A stretch of DNA of 64,000 nucleotides from DASXHZ01 sp036488085 (lineage in GTDB: Bacteria; Acidobacteriota; Thermoanaerobaculia; Gp7-AA8). The stretch is taken from positions 62,001-126,000 of the forward strand of contig DASXHZ010000076.1 in NCBI GenBank assembly GCA_036488085.1, written 5' to 3'. This document shows, in pieces, positions 35,936 through 43,924 of the stretch. A model generated the notes under the pieces. It did no database searches. It saw only the letters and a list, made by a program, of their open reading frames with translations, and was not told the origin of the DNA. Numbering within the stretch: the stretch's first letter is position 1; every line of letters begins with the position of its first letter. A program made the translations under genes and the position numbers.

Positions 35936-36949
35936 TCAATCACCACAAACGGTTTCGATCAAAATCGCGCAGACTTCGTACGGATCCATGTTCGCGGCCG
36001 GCCGGCGATCCTCGAAGTAGCCCTTCCCGTCCGTGACGGTGGCCATCGGAATCCGCATCGACGCCCCGCGGTCGAGGTGGCCGTAGCGGAACGCGTGAAT
36101 CGGCGAGGTCTCATGCAGACCGGTGAGGCGCTCTTCGTTGTGTGCGCCGTAGACTTTGATGTGGTCGTCATGGCGGAGCTCGAGCTTCTTCATCGCCGCT
36201 TCGATCACTTTGAGGCCGCCCTCGGCGCGCGTCTCCTTCGTCGAGAAGTTCGTGTGCGCCCCCGCGCCGTTCCAGTCTCCCTTCACCGGCTTCGGATAGA
36301 GCGTCGCGGTGACGCCGAAGTCCTCCGCGATCCGGTACAGGAGCCAGCGTGCCAGCCACAGCTCGTCGCCGACTTCGGGCGCCGGAATCGCACCGATCTG
36401 GAACTCCCACTGCCCCGGCATGACCTCGGCGTTGGTGCCGTAGATGTGAATGCCGGCGCGGAGACAGGCGTCGGTATGCGCCTCGACGATGTCGCGGCCG
36501 AAGACTTCATCGGCGCCGATGCCGCAGTAGTAGCCGCCCTGTGGCGCCGGGAATCCGTTGTCGGGCCAACCGAGCGGCCGCGCACCTTCGAAGAAGGTGT
36601 ACTCCTGCTCGATGCCGAACCAGGCATCGTGATCGGCGTACTTTTCCGCCACCTGCCGGCAGCGCGCGCGGGTGTTCGACCAGTGCACCGTCCCGTCCGG
36701 ATTGAGCACTTCGCAGAGCACGAGAACGTCATCGGTTCCGCGCAGCGGATCGGGGTTGTACTTGACCGGGCGGAGGAGCAGATCGCTGAAGTGGCCGCTC
36801 GACTGGAAGGTGCTGGAGCCGTCGAAACCCCAGTCCGGGATGTCGCCGAGGTGGCTGACGCGACCCTCGAGGATCTTTGTCTTCGATCGCAGCTTCGCCG
36901 TCGGTTTCTGTCCGTCAATCCAAATGTATTCCGCCCTGATTCTGGCCAA
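35936..36949 (-). CDS. glnII: Glutamine synthetase, type II (eukaryotic-like)
   Basis: 337 residues, the short GSII length rather than about 470 for GlnA type I. It makes glutamine from glutamate, ammonia and ATP. Key motifs are WGFDGSSTFQS near 40, the metal-binding WFGIEQEYTFF near 110, NAEVMPGQWEFQIG near 175, GAGAHTNFSTKETR near 230 and the Arg-containing DRGASMRIP with YFEDRRPAANMDPY near the end. No regulatory gene is adjacent. Confidence 0.95.
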   Translation of the reverse strand: MARIRAEYIWIDGQKPTAKLRSKTKILEGRVSHLGDIPDWGFDGSSTFQSSGHFSDLLLRPVKYNPDPLRGTDDVLVLCEVLNPDGTVHWSNTRARCRQVAEKYADHDAWFGIEQEYTFFEGARPLGWPDNGFPAPQGGYYCGIGADEVFGRDIVEAHTDACLRAGIHIYGTNAEVMPGQWEFQIGAIPAPEVGDELWLARWLLYRIAEDFGVTATLYPKPVKGDWNGAGAHTNFSTKETRAEGGLKVIEAAMKKLELRHDDHIKVYGAHNEERLTGLHETSPIHAFRYGHLDRGASMRIPMATVTDGKGYFEDRRPAANMDPYEVCAILIETVCGD

Positions 36950-37027
36950 TGTGCACCTCCGAAAGATGGCGGAGGATAGCAGGGCGTCTGCGCGCGCGTC
37001 AGTCCTTACTTCTGATGGGGCGCTGCG

Positions 37028-38191
37028 CTAAAATGAAAGACCCTCGGCAAGCTCTCCGCCGGGCGTGCTGTCGATCGCGTCACCCGCGCGAGATACGACC
37101 ACCTGATTCTTCCCTGCTGACTTCGCGCGGTACATCGCCGCGTCGGCGCGGCGCAACAATTCGCTCTTCTCATGCTCATCGGGTGCTGTATCGCTGCTGC
37201 TCACGTACTGCGCGATGCCGATCGACGCGGAGAGGATGCCGCGCAGATTGAGCGCCGGGTTGTTGAATCCCCACTCGCGCTCGAGGAAGGTCGTGCTCGC
37301 GATCGTCTCGCGAATCTGCTCGCAGAGCGCAGTGCCGTCCTCGAGCGACGTACCGGGAAGCACGATCACAAACTCGTCGCCGCCATAGCGCGCGACCGTG
37401 GCGTTGCTCGCTTCCACGATGCGCTTGAGGATGAAGCCGATCTCGCGCAGCACCTGGCTGCCCGCGAGATGGCCGTACGCGTCGTTGATGTACTTGAACC
37501 GGTCGAGGTCTAGGAAGATCAGGACGAGGTCGCGCTTCGTCTTCCGCGACTCCGTGATCGCCTCGCTGAGCCGGACGTTGAACCAGCGGTCGTTGAAGAG
37601 GCCCGTCAGGTCGTCGCGCTTCGCCAGCTCGTGCGCCCGCTTGGCGTCGAGCGCGTTCTGCAGCATGAACGACGTGTAGCCGGCGAAGATCTCCAGCAGC
37701 GTCATGTCACGCTGCGTGAACGTGTTTCCGTCGAGACGGTTGACCAGCTCCAGGACGCCGCAGACGTGTTTCCCGATGTAGATCGGCACCGCCACGATCG
37801 AGTGCGTCTTGTGCCCGATCTCTTCGTCGATGTTCGGGTAGAAAAACTCGTCGGTCTCGACGTCGGCCGAGAGATGAGGCGTACCGGCCTGGTAGACGCG
37901 GCCGACGATGCCGTGTTTCGCCGAGAGCCGCTGGCCAATCAGGTTGCTCGACGAGTCGCCGAATGTAGCGATGAAGACCAGCTCGTTCTCGCGCCTCGAG
38001 GCCACTTTGCGGTACGGGTCGTCGAGCAGCATAGAGCCCGACTCGGAGGGGACGAACTCATACGCCTTCTGGAGGATTTGCCGAAGGACGAGGTCGAGGT
38101 CGAACGCCTCCCCTCTCAACGAAAGCCCCGCTCGCTGGCGCTCGAGAAACCGCTCGAGCTGCGGGATTTCGAGCGAATGAAATTGAATCAT
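37028..38191 (-). CDS. GAF-domain diguanylate cyclase (GGDEF)
   Basis: 387 residues. The first 30 form a helix, a GAF domain follows (about 35-195, with GIVGRVYQAGTPHLS and HKTHSIVAVPIYIG), then a GGDEF domain (about 205-370). The active site reads RYGGDEF and LIFLDLDRFKYIND is intact, so it should make cyclic di-GMP. An RxxD inhibitory site five residues upstream of GGDEF is absent. Its ATG overlaps the stop of the HELMH gene upstream, suggesting coupling. Confidence 0.92.
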   Translation of the reverse strand: MIQFHSLEIPQLERFLERQRAGLSLRGEAFDLDLVLRQILQKAYEFVPSESGSMLLDDPYRKVASRRENELVFIATFGDSSSNLIGQRLSAKHGIVGRVYQAGTPHLSADVETDEFFYPNIDEEIGHKTHSIVAVPIYIGKHVCGVLELVNRLDGNTFTQRDMTLLEIFAGYTSFMLQNALDAKRAHELAKRDDLTGLFNDRWFNVRLSEAITESRKTKRDLVLIFLDLDRFKYINDAYGHLAGSQVLREIGFILKRIVEASNATVARYGGDEFVIVLPGTSLEDGTALCEQIRETIASTTFLEREWGFNNPALNLRGILSASIGIAQYVSSSDTAPDEHEKSELLRRADAAMYRAKSAGKNQVVVSRAGDAIDSTPGGELAEGLSF

Positions 38192-38526
38192 CCTTCTCTA
38201 CCGGTCCCGGGATTATACGTCTCCGCCGCAAATGCCTCTCGTTCAAAGGAGATATTGCGATACGCAGCGTCCGCGGGCATTCCGCCCAGACGGTTCCGGA
38301 CGTACTCGCGAAGGTAGCGCCAGCCGAAGCGGATGATGCCGAGGTCGCGCATCTGGCGGACGTGCATCAGCTCGTGCCTCAGAAGCGATTCGGATCGGGC
38401 ATCAGCGCGGATCCAAATCCGCCTGCCGAGCGTGATCGCAGCCACCTCTTTCATGAGTAATGGCCGCAGCCACCACGGAAAGCCGATCCGCACGATCGCC
38501 CGCTCTTCGTCGAGATCGTGGTTCAT
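38188..38526 (-). CDS. Small protein with HExxH-type zinc-metallopeptidase-like motif
   Basis: 112 residues if started at MNHDLDEE (38526). The frame is open further upstream but that part is the 21-nt repeat array, so a longer form is doubtful. The core RADARSESLLRHELMHVRQM contains a HELMH zinc-binding motif, then FGWRYLREYVRN and a later FEREAFAAE that could provide the third ligand (Glu). It resembles DUF4157/SprT-like minimal peptidase domains. It overlaps the cyclase start by ATGA. Confidence 0.6.
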   Translation of the reverse strand: MNHDLDEERAIVRIGFPWWLRPLLMKEVAAITLGRRIWIRADARSESLLRHELMHVRQMRDLGIIRFGWRYLREYVRNRLGGMPADAAYRNISFEREAFAAETYNPGTGREG

Positions 38527-38553
38527 GCGAAAACTAGCCTGAGATTTCCGATC

Positions 38554-38629
38554 GCTCATCAGGATTGTCCGATGGCGCATCGGGACGGCCCGTTGGCTCA
38601 TCGGACGATCCTGATGCGCCAACGGCCGC
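38554..38629. repeat. Tandem 21-nt palindromic repeats (about 3.5 units)
   Basis: Units begin at 38554, 38575 and 38596, with a partial one at 38617. Each starts GCTCATC or GCGCATC, has a GGA..GTCC-type core and ends GATG or GTTG, so every unit is itself an imperfect palindrome. Units one and three are also reverse complements of each other over 18 nt with one mismatch (38557-38574 and 38599-38616). The array fills the gap after the DUF4442 gene. Confidence 0.65.
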
Positions 38630-38631
38630 GG

Positions 38632-39105
38632 TCATCGCTTCTTGAGCGATAGCGTGAGCTGGAACCGGGCGACCGGCTCGTCGCCCAGCTTTTCGGGAAC
38701 GGTCGCCGTGACATTCACGGTCGCCTCCTCCCGTTCTCCCGACGCCAGCGTCCGTTGCAGAAGGGCTTGAATCAGCGGCCCATCGTCGTTCGTGAAGACG
38801 ACGGCGCCTTCCGCCCGTTTCAGAAATTCGCCCCGTATGTCCTTGAAGATGAACGCGACTCGCTCCTTGCGCGCCTGCACGAGGCGGAACGCGATCAGCC
38901 CCGCGGCGACGTCGGCGCCCATGCAAAGCGTGCCGAGATACATGGCGTGGATGTCGCGACGGCGGGTGCGCCAGTTGAGCGGGATACGGACGACGCAGCG
39001 GTCGTCGTTCAGCGCGATGATCTGCGGCCGCGTGAGCCAGAGGAAGAAGACGTTGACGAACGACCACATGCGAACGCGGAACGTCTCGCGCCACAGCTTC
39101 TTCAT
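38632..39105 (-). CDS. DUF4442 hot-dog-fold protein (thioesterase-like)
   Basis: 157 residues with the hot-dog superfamily pattern: a helix containing NDDRCVVRIPLNWRTRR, then HAMYLGTLCMGADVAAGLIAF as the central helix, followed by beta strands (VAFIFKDIRGEFLKRAEG, ATVNVTATVPE). DUF4442 proteins resemble PaaI-type acyl-CoA thioesterases; no activity is proven for this protein. It overlaps the SDR gene upstream by ATGA, so the pair likely acts on lipid or acyl substrates. Confidence 0.8.
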   Translation of the reverse strand: MKKLWRETFRVRMWSFVNVFFLWLTRPQIIALNDDRCVVRIPLNWRTRRRDIHAMYLGTLCMGADVAAGLIAFRLVQARKERVAFIFKDIRGEFLKRAEGAVVFTNDDGPLIQALLQRTLASGEREEATVNVTATVPEKLGDEPVARFQLTLSLKKR

Positions 39106-39875
39106 CGGCGGACCTTCGAGGGATCGATCTTCCGTTTCGCGTACGGCCGGAGCGCGCGGTCGTAGAGCGCCGCCGGCATGACGCGAACGGTGCGCATGAG
39201 GAGTGACATCGGCAGCGGGAACTCGACCGTCTTCTTACCGCTCTCGATCCCGTCCGCGATGATGCGTGCCGCCTTCGGCGCGGAGACGAGGAACGGCACC
39301 GGTCCTCTGTACTTTTCGATGATCGGCGTATCGACCCAGCCGGGATTCACGATCGTGACGCCAACGCCGGCGGCCGCCAGTTCGACGCGGCTCGCCTCGA
39401 GAAAGTTCTGCATCGCCGCCTTGCTCGCAGAGTAGACCGACGCCGAGGGAAGCCCGCGGAGGCCGGCAATCGAGGCGATCCCGACGAAGCGCCCGCTTTT
39501 TCTCTCGACCATCGAAGGCACCACCGCGTCGAAGAGATAGAACATCCCGAACACGTTGACGCGCATGATCCGTTCCGCGTCTTCAACGTTGAACTTCGTC
39601 GCCCACGTCGGAACGCTGATGCCGGCGTTCGCGACCGCCAGATCGAACGGTCCGCCGAGCAACTCCTCACTCTTGCGCACCGCCTCGCGAACCGAGGCAA
39701 GGTCCGTCACGTCGCAGACGACCGAGCACGACTCGCGCAGCTCGCGTTTCAGTTCGTCGAGCAGCTCGCCCCGCCGCGCGAGCAGCGCAAGCGACCAGCC
39801 GCGCTTCGACAGCTCCCGCGCGAGCGCGGCGCCGATTCCGCTCGAGGCGCCGGTAATGATTGCGCGCTTCGTCAC
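39102..39875 (-). CDS. SDR-family oxidoreductase (DltE/YqjQ-like)
   Basis: 257 residues. The cofactor motif is TGASSGIGAALARELS, NAGIS follows strand 4, and catalytic residues are in GIASIAGLRGLPSASVYSAS then K. The C-terminal part ends in VMPAALYDRALRPYAK, typical of lipid-related SDRs. It is coupled to the DUF4442 gene. The product cannot be assigned further. Confidence 0.87.
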   Translation of the reverse strand: MTKRAIITGASSGIGAALARELSKRGWSLALLARRGELLDELKRELRESCSVVCDVTDLASVREAVRKSEELLGGPFDLAVANAGISVPTWATKFNVEDAERIMRVNVFGMFYLFDAVVPSMVERKSGRFVGIASIAGLRGLPSASVYSASKAAMQNFLEASRVELAAAGVGVTIVNPGWVDTPIIEKYRGPVPFLVSAPKAARIIADGIESGKKTVEFPLPMSLLMRTVRVMPAALYDRALRPYAKRKIDPSKVRR

Positions 39876-39906
39876 GGCGGCGAGTCTAGACGATTCACCA
39901 CAGTCC

Positions 39907-41793
39907 CTACGCCAAGTCCGGCAGCTTGGCGCCCTTCTTCAGCGCCGGCTCGAAGAGATCGCCGAGCTTCGCGTAGCGGTCCGGCATCGTCCGGATGTTG
40001 AACTTGAGCGGGTCGAGCTTCTTCGTGACCTCTTCCCACTTGAGCGGGGCGGAGACCGGTGCGCCGTCAATGCCGCGGGGCGAATACGGAGCGACCAGCG
40101 TCTTGCCGTACGCGTTCTGCATGCAGTCGAGATAGAGACGCCCGCGGCGTTTCGAGAGCGAGCGCTCGACGGTCATCGTCGGCACCTCGCGCGTGACGGC
40201 CGCCGCGATGCTGCAGGCGAATTCGGCAGCCTGTTCGTGCGTGTATCCCGGCTTCAGTGGCACGAAGACATGGATGCCGCGCTTGCCTGAAGTTTTCGGA
40301 ACGCTTGGAAGCTCGAGGTGTTCGAGGAGGCCGCGCATCACGATGGCTGCTTCGATCGCCTGTTCGATCCCCTTCCCTTTCGCCGGATCGAGATCGAAGA
40401 CGAGCCAGTCCGCCTGTTCGAGCTTCGGCGCGCGCGAGGCCCACATGTGGATTGTCAGCACCGACATCTGCGCCAGCCAGCGCACGTCATCGAGGTTGTC
40501 GACCGTCAGGTGCTTCACTTTCGCGCGGCTCGAAGTGCGCGTCGGCGTCTCGACGGAGCTGAGCCAGTCGGGAGCCTCGCGCCCGAGGTGCTGGTGGAAC
40601 CATGAAGGCTTGCCGACGCCTTGGTTCCAGTGCTCGAGCGAGAGCGGCCGGCCGTGCAGCGACTTGATGAGCGGCTGCGCCATCGCCTCGTAGTACGCGA
40701 GGACGTCGGCTTTGGTGTAGCCGTCCTTCGGATACAGCACGCGCTCTGGGTGTGTGAGCGTGACTTTGGACTTGGTTTGGGGTTTGGCGTTCGCGGCTTT
40801 GGCGTTCGCTTTGGTGCTCGGCTGCTTTGCAGCTCTCTCCCTCACGACTTCCTCCGGCGCCTTGTCGTCGCGCAATCCGAGGAATGACGGATGGCGCAGT
40901 CTGTTGTCGGCGGTCCACTCCGTGAACGCGACCTGGGCCACGAGACGCGGCTTGACCCAGTGCGCATCGCGGGCGCGCGGGGCGTCTTTCGCCGGCGACG
41001 ACGGCACTTCGTCCTTCGCCAGACGGTCGCGCAGCTGGACGCGGAGCTTCGAGGAGAAGCCGGTGCCGACCTTTCCCGCGTAATGCATCTCCTTGTCGTC
41101 GCCGATGTAGCCGAGGTGCAGCGCGCCGATCTCGCGCGTCGTGGCGCTCGACAGCGTATAGCCGATGATCGCCAGCTCCTGCTCGTTGAGCGCCTTCACC
41201 TTCACCCACTCCTTCGAGCGGCGCCCGTCATAAACGGAGGTGAGGTGTTTCGCGATGATCCCTTCCCATCCGTCGCCGGCGGCGTGGTGCAGCGCGTCGA
41301 AGCCGGCCATCGCGAGCGTCTGCGCCGGCTCGACGCCCGCCGGCGCGCGGCGCAAGAGCTTCTCGAGCGTAGCGCGACGTTCGATGTACGGACGTCCGCG
41401 AAGGTCCTCGCCATCAAGCCACAAGATGTCGAAGACGATCATCTTTTCGCGATTCGTCCCCCCCTGCAGCAACTGGAACCGCGGCACGCCCTTCTCATCC
41501 TCGGCCACTATCTCGCCGTCTAGCACGACGTCGCTAAGCTTCAATTTCGCGACCGCCTTCGCGACCTCCGGGAAGCGCGGGATGAGATCGAGCTCGTTAC
41601 GGCTCCAGATCGCCATGTCGCCGTTCGTGATTGCAGTCAGGGCGCGGAAGCCGTCGTACTTCAGCTCATAAGCCCAGTTGTGGTCGTCGGACGGAGGCGC
41701 GCTGATGAGCGTCGCGAGCATCGGCGGGAAGACGTGCCGGAGGAGCTGTTGCGCGGTGCGCTTCGCCATTTTCGCTGCCATGTTCGCTGCCAT
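39907..41793 (-). CDS. ligD: LigD-type ATP-dependent DNA ligase-polymerase without nuclease domain
   Basis: 628 residues from ATG 41793, just after the kinase stop; later ATGs at 41781 and 41769 are alternatives. The ligase domain comes first, with adenylated Lys45 in YELKYDGFR, then DGEIVAEDE and EGIIAKHLTS, an OB fold, and a Lys/Ala-rich linker (about 340-370). The primase-polymerase domain follows, with catalytic DLDP and HIHVF-type strands (RGIHVFVPL). The N-terminal phosphoesterase of Pseudomonas LigD is absent. LigD seals double-strand breaks with Ku; no ku gene is in the window. A PNK-like kinase gene immediately precedes it. Confidence 0.93.
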   Translation of the reverse strand: MAANMAAKMAKRTAQQLLRHVFPPMLATLISAPPSDDHNWAYELKYDGFRALTAITNGDMAIWSRNELDLIPRFPEVAKAVAKLKLSDVVLDGEIVAEDEKGVPRFQLLQGGTNREKMIVFDILWLDGEDLRGRPYIERRATLEKLLRRAPAGVEPAQTLAMAGFDALHHAAGDGWEGIIAKHLTSVYDGRRSKEWVKVKALNEQELAIIGYTLSSATTREIGALHLGYIGDDKEMHYAGKVGTGFSSKLRVQLRDRLAKDEVPSSPAKDAPRARDAHWVKPRLVAQVAFTEWTADNRLRHPSFLGLRDDKAPEEVVRERAAKQPSTKANAKAANAKPQTKSKVTLTHPERVLYPKDGYTKADVLAYYEAMAQPLIKSLHGRPLSLEHWNQGVGKPSWFHQHLGREAPDWLSSVETPTRTSSRAKVKHLTVDNLDDVRWLAQMSVLTIHMWASRAPKLEQADWLVFDLDPAKGKGIEQAIEAAIVMRGLLEHLELPSVPKTSGKRGIHVFVPLKPGYTHEQAAEFACSIAAAVTREVPTMTVERSLSKRRGRLYLDCMQNAYGKTLVAPYSPRGIDGAPVSAPLKWEEVTKKLDPLKFNIRTMPDRYAKLGDLFEPALKKGAKLPDLA

Positions 41794-41795
41794 GG

Positions 41796-42224
41796 TCACG
41801 GCTGTGCCGGAACGATCCGGATCTCGTCGAAGCCTTCCTCGAGCGAGGGCGGAACGAGCTGCTTCTTCGTCCGGAAGATCGCGACGTCGGGGACGCGCGC
41901 TTTTCCGTCGCGTGCGCGATTGCGCATGAGCGAGGTCGGCACATGCGCTTCGAAGTAGACGGCGATGACGCGGGCGCCGCGACGATGGCCGGCGGCGACC
42001 AGCGGCGCACGCGACTCGATCGACGGATTCGTGTTGTCGACCACGACGCTTCGTCCGGCGCTGAGGGCCTCTTCGATCTGCTGTTGCTGCCGCATTTCGC
42101 GGTTGCGCGCGTTCGGCATCAGGTCCTTGCTCACATGCACATGCGTTGCCGCGAAGTGCTCGTGGTACCAGGTGGTCTTGCCGGACCCCTGCAGTCCGAC
42201 GAGGATGATCAGCTCCAGTTCCAT
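41796..42224 (-). CDS. P-loop kinase, polynucleotide-kinase-like
   Basis: 142 residues. The Walker A motif is VGLQGSGKTTWY at the N-terminus, followed by HVSKDLMPNARNREMRQ and a VVVDNTNPSIESRAPL segment typical of the kinase domain of PNKP and related zeta-toxin/AAA_33 proteins. No phosphatase half is attached. It ends 3 nt before ligD, so a role in preparing DNA 5' ends for ligation is a reasonable inference, replacing the end-processing domain that this LigD lacks. Other small-molecule kinase roles are possible. Confidence 0.8.
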   Translation of the reverse strand: MELELIILVGLQGSGKTTWYHEHFAATHVHVSKDLMPNARNREMRQQQQIEEALSAGRSVVVDNTNPSIESRAPLVAAGHRRGARVIAVYFEAHVPTSLMRNRARDGKARVPDVAIFRTKKQLVPPSLEEGFDEIRIVPAQP

Positions 42225-42268
42225 GGCGCGCTACGGGTCGGCTACGATATCGCGGAGGAGATCGAGCG

Positions 42269-42487
42269 ATGGAAGAGATGAAGGATGCCATGCGTCAGCT
42301 GGCGGCCGACCTGAAACGAATGCCCGGTCCCCTTCCGGAAGCGATCCGGCTACGGTTCATCGAGATCCGCTCCCAACTCTTCACCCGCGGCTTCTTCGAT
42401 CCCATCCTGGCGCGCTTCGACGGCGCCACGGTGCCGCGCGCAACGAACGCCGAGATCGCGGAGGAGCTGGAGAAGCTCGCGGCCTAG
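42269..42487 (+). CDS. Small helical protein, 72 residues, unknown
   Basis: A compact, soluble, mostly helical sequence (MKDAMRQLAADLKRMPG, EAIRLRFIEIRSQLF, TNAEIAEELEKLA). No cysteine, signal or membrane segment. It is divergent from the kinase-ligD unit by 44 bp and ends 4 bp into the convergent gene at 42484. No family was recognised. Confidence 0.55.
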   Translation: MEEMKDAMRQLAADLKRMPGPLPEAIRLRFIEIRSQLFTRGFFDPILARFDGATVPRATNAEIAEELEKLAA

Positions 42488-42933
42488 GCGAGACGCCCCG
42501 TGATGCGGAGGTAGCACTCCTCCTCGCCGACGAGCTCCACGCCGCCCGCCGCCTGCCACGAACGGAAACGCGCCTGGACGCGCGGATCGTCGATGTGCTG
42601 TTCACCGCCGAAAACGGAGGCGAGGAACGTGCGCGGGACGGCGTGGATCCCCTGACTCCGGAAGCGGTCCATCCCGACCTGCAACGCGTCGAGCCGGAAG
42701 GCGAGGTCTTCGTCGAGCAGTACCGGCGTCGCGCCGCCGACGGCGGAGCCGAGCTCGAGGAAGCTCTCAAACGTGAGCTGATGGAAATCCTTGATCCCGC
42801 GCGCGCGCAGCTCATCGTCCGACAGGTCATCGGCCAGCGTGAGGCCCGGGATCTCCGTGCCGACGCCATCGACTTCCCAGCCGATCCAGCGCTCCTTGCC
42901 CATGAGCGAGATGCGTTGAACGTAGCGAGCCAT
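42484..42933 (-). CDS. Uncharacterised protein, 149 residues
   Basis: A soluble alpha/beta protein starting MARYVQRISLMGKERWIGWE. It contains TLADDLSDDELRARGIKDF and HIDDPRVQARFRSWQAAGG and ends in EEECYLRITGRLA. No catalytic motif is obvious. Good codon use, the normal start and complementary spacing with its neighbour support a real gene. Function is unknown. Confidence 0.6.
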   Translation of the reverse strand: MARYVQRISLMGKERWIGWEVDGVGTEIPGLTLADDLSDDELRARGIKDFHQLTFESFLELGSAVGGATPVLLDEDLAFRLDALQVGMDRFRSQGIHAVPRTFLASVFGGEQHIDDPRVQARFRSWQAAGGVELVGEEECYLRITGRLA

Positions 42934-43124
42934 TGCGGATGACGCGAAAAGATAGCGAATTCAACGCGGGCGCGCCTCTAATTTCTCGGCAGCCCGGTCG
43001 TCCAATGAGCCGTTCCTGAAGTCCCCCGACTCATGCACGGGGAGGACGCCGGTCTGCCGCACCGTGTGAATTCTTAGTCGCAATTCTGCTGTAGCACTGG
43101 TACGATTGTTCTCCCGGCCTGGCA

Positions 43125-43892
43125 ATGTTCGAGACAGTCGCTCCTGAAGCGTTCGCGAAGCGTAGTCACCGCGTCTTTTACCAGACGCTTCCGGTGTCGC
43201 TCACACTTCATGCGCTGGTGATTGGCGGCATCGCGATCTCGCTGCTCAACCAGCTCGACTTCCCGACCCAGTCTCCTCGGCAGACACGCGCGTACGAGCT
43301 CGTCGAGCTCCCGCCGCCCCCTCCGCCTCCGCCGCCTCCACCGAAGCCGGTGCTGCAGCCGCAGCAGGTGCCGCAGAAGCTGATCGATGCCGCGAAGCTG
43401 CTGGCGCCGACCGTGATCCCCGACAAGATCCCCGACGTGAAAGACACGCCGCCGATCGTGCCTGTGCCGCTCCCGCCTGACGCATTCAAGAACCTCACGC
43501 CGAACAGCGTCGGCATCGACCTCGGCATCGCCGGCGGCATCGACGGAGGGACCGGGACGCCTCCGCCTCCTCCTCCCCCTCCGCCCGACGACGGACGCCT
43601 CCACGTCAAGCGCGGCGACACCGTGCCGAACAAGGCGCTCCGCCAGGAGTACCCGAACTATCCCGAAGAGGCGCGCATCCGCGGCTACGAAGACAACGTC
43701 GTCGTCCGCTACGTCATCGGGAAAGACGGACGCGTGAAGGACATCACGATCATCGACGCGCCCTACCGGCAGATGTTCGCCGACACCGTGACCCACGCCC
43801 TCCGCACCTGGAAGTTCACGCCGTACGTGAACGCGAACGGCGAGCCTGAAGAAGTGGTGCACGAGGTCCAGTTCAACTTCCAGCTCCACTGA
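43125..43892 (+). CDS. TonB-family energy transducer
   Basis: 255 residues. A single N-terminal membrane helix (about 25-42, TLHALVIGGIAISLL) follows a cytoplasmic stretch. Two Pro-rich runs come next (residues about 63-73 and 146-154), spanning the periplasm, and a C-terminal TonB domain (about 165-255) with YPEEARIRGYEDNVVVRYVI and HALRTWKFTPYVNANG. It would couple proton-motive force to outer-membrane transport. ExbB and ExbD genes and a receptor are not adjacent. Confidence 0.88.
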   Translation: MFETVAPEAFAKRSHRVFYQTLPVSLTLHALVIGGIAISLLNQLDFPTQSPRQTRAYELVELPPPPPPPPPPPKPVLQPQQVPQKLIDAAKLLAPTVIPDKIPDVKDTPPIVPVPLPPDAFKNLTPNSVGIDLGIAGGIDGGTGTPPPPPPPPPDDGRLHVKRGDTVPNKALRQEYPNYPEEARIRGYEDNVVVRYVIGKDGRVKDITIIDAPYRQMFADTVTHALRTWKFTPYVNANGEPEEVVHEVQFNFQLH

Positions 43893-43924
43893 CGCTCCGG
43901 CGTGACCCTTGCTCGAAGGGTGTC

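Noticed and set aside
42934..43124. Promoter or RNA gene upstream of tonB
   Set aside because: A TACGAT hexamer near 43100 is present, but I saw no convincing -35 element or conserved structure.
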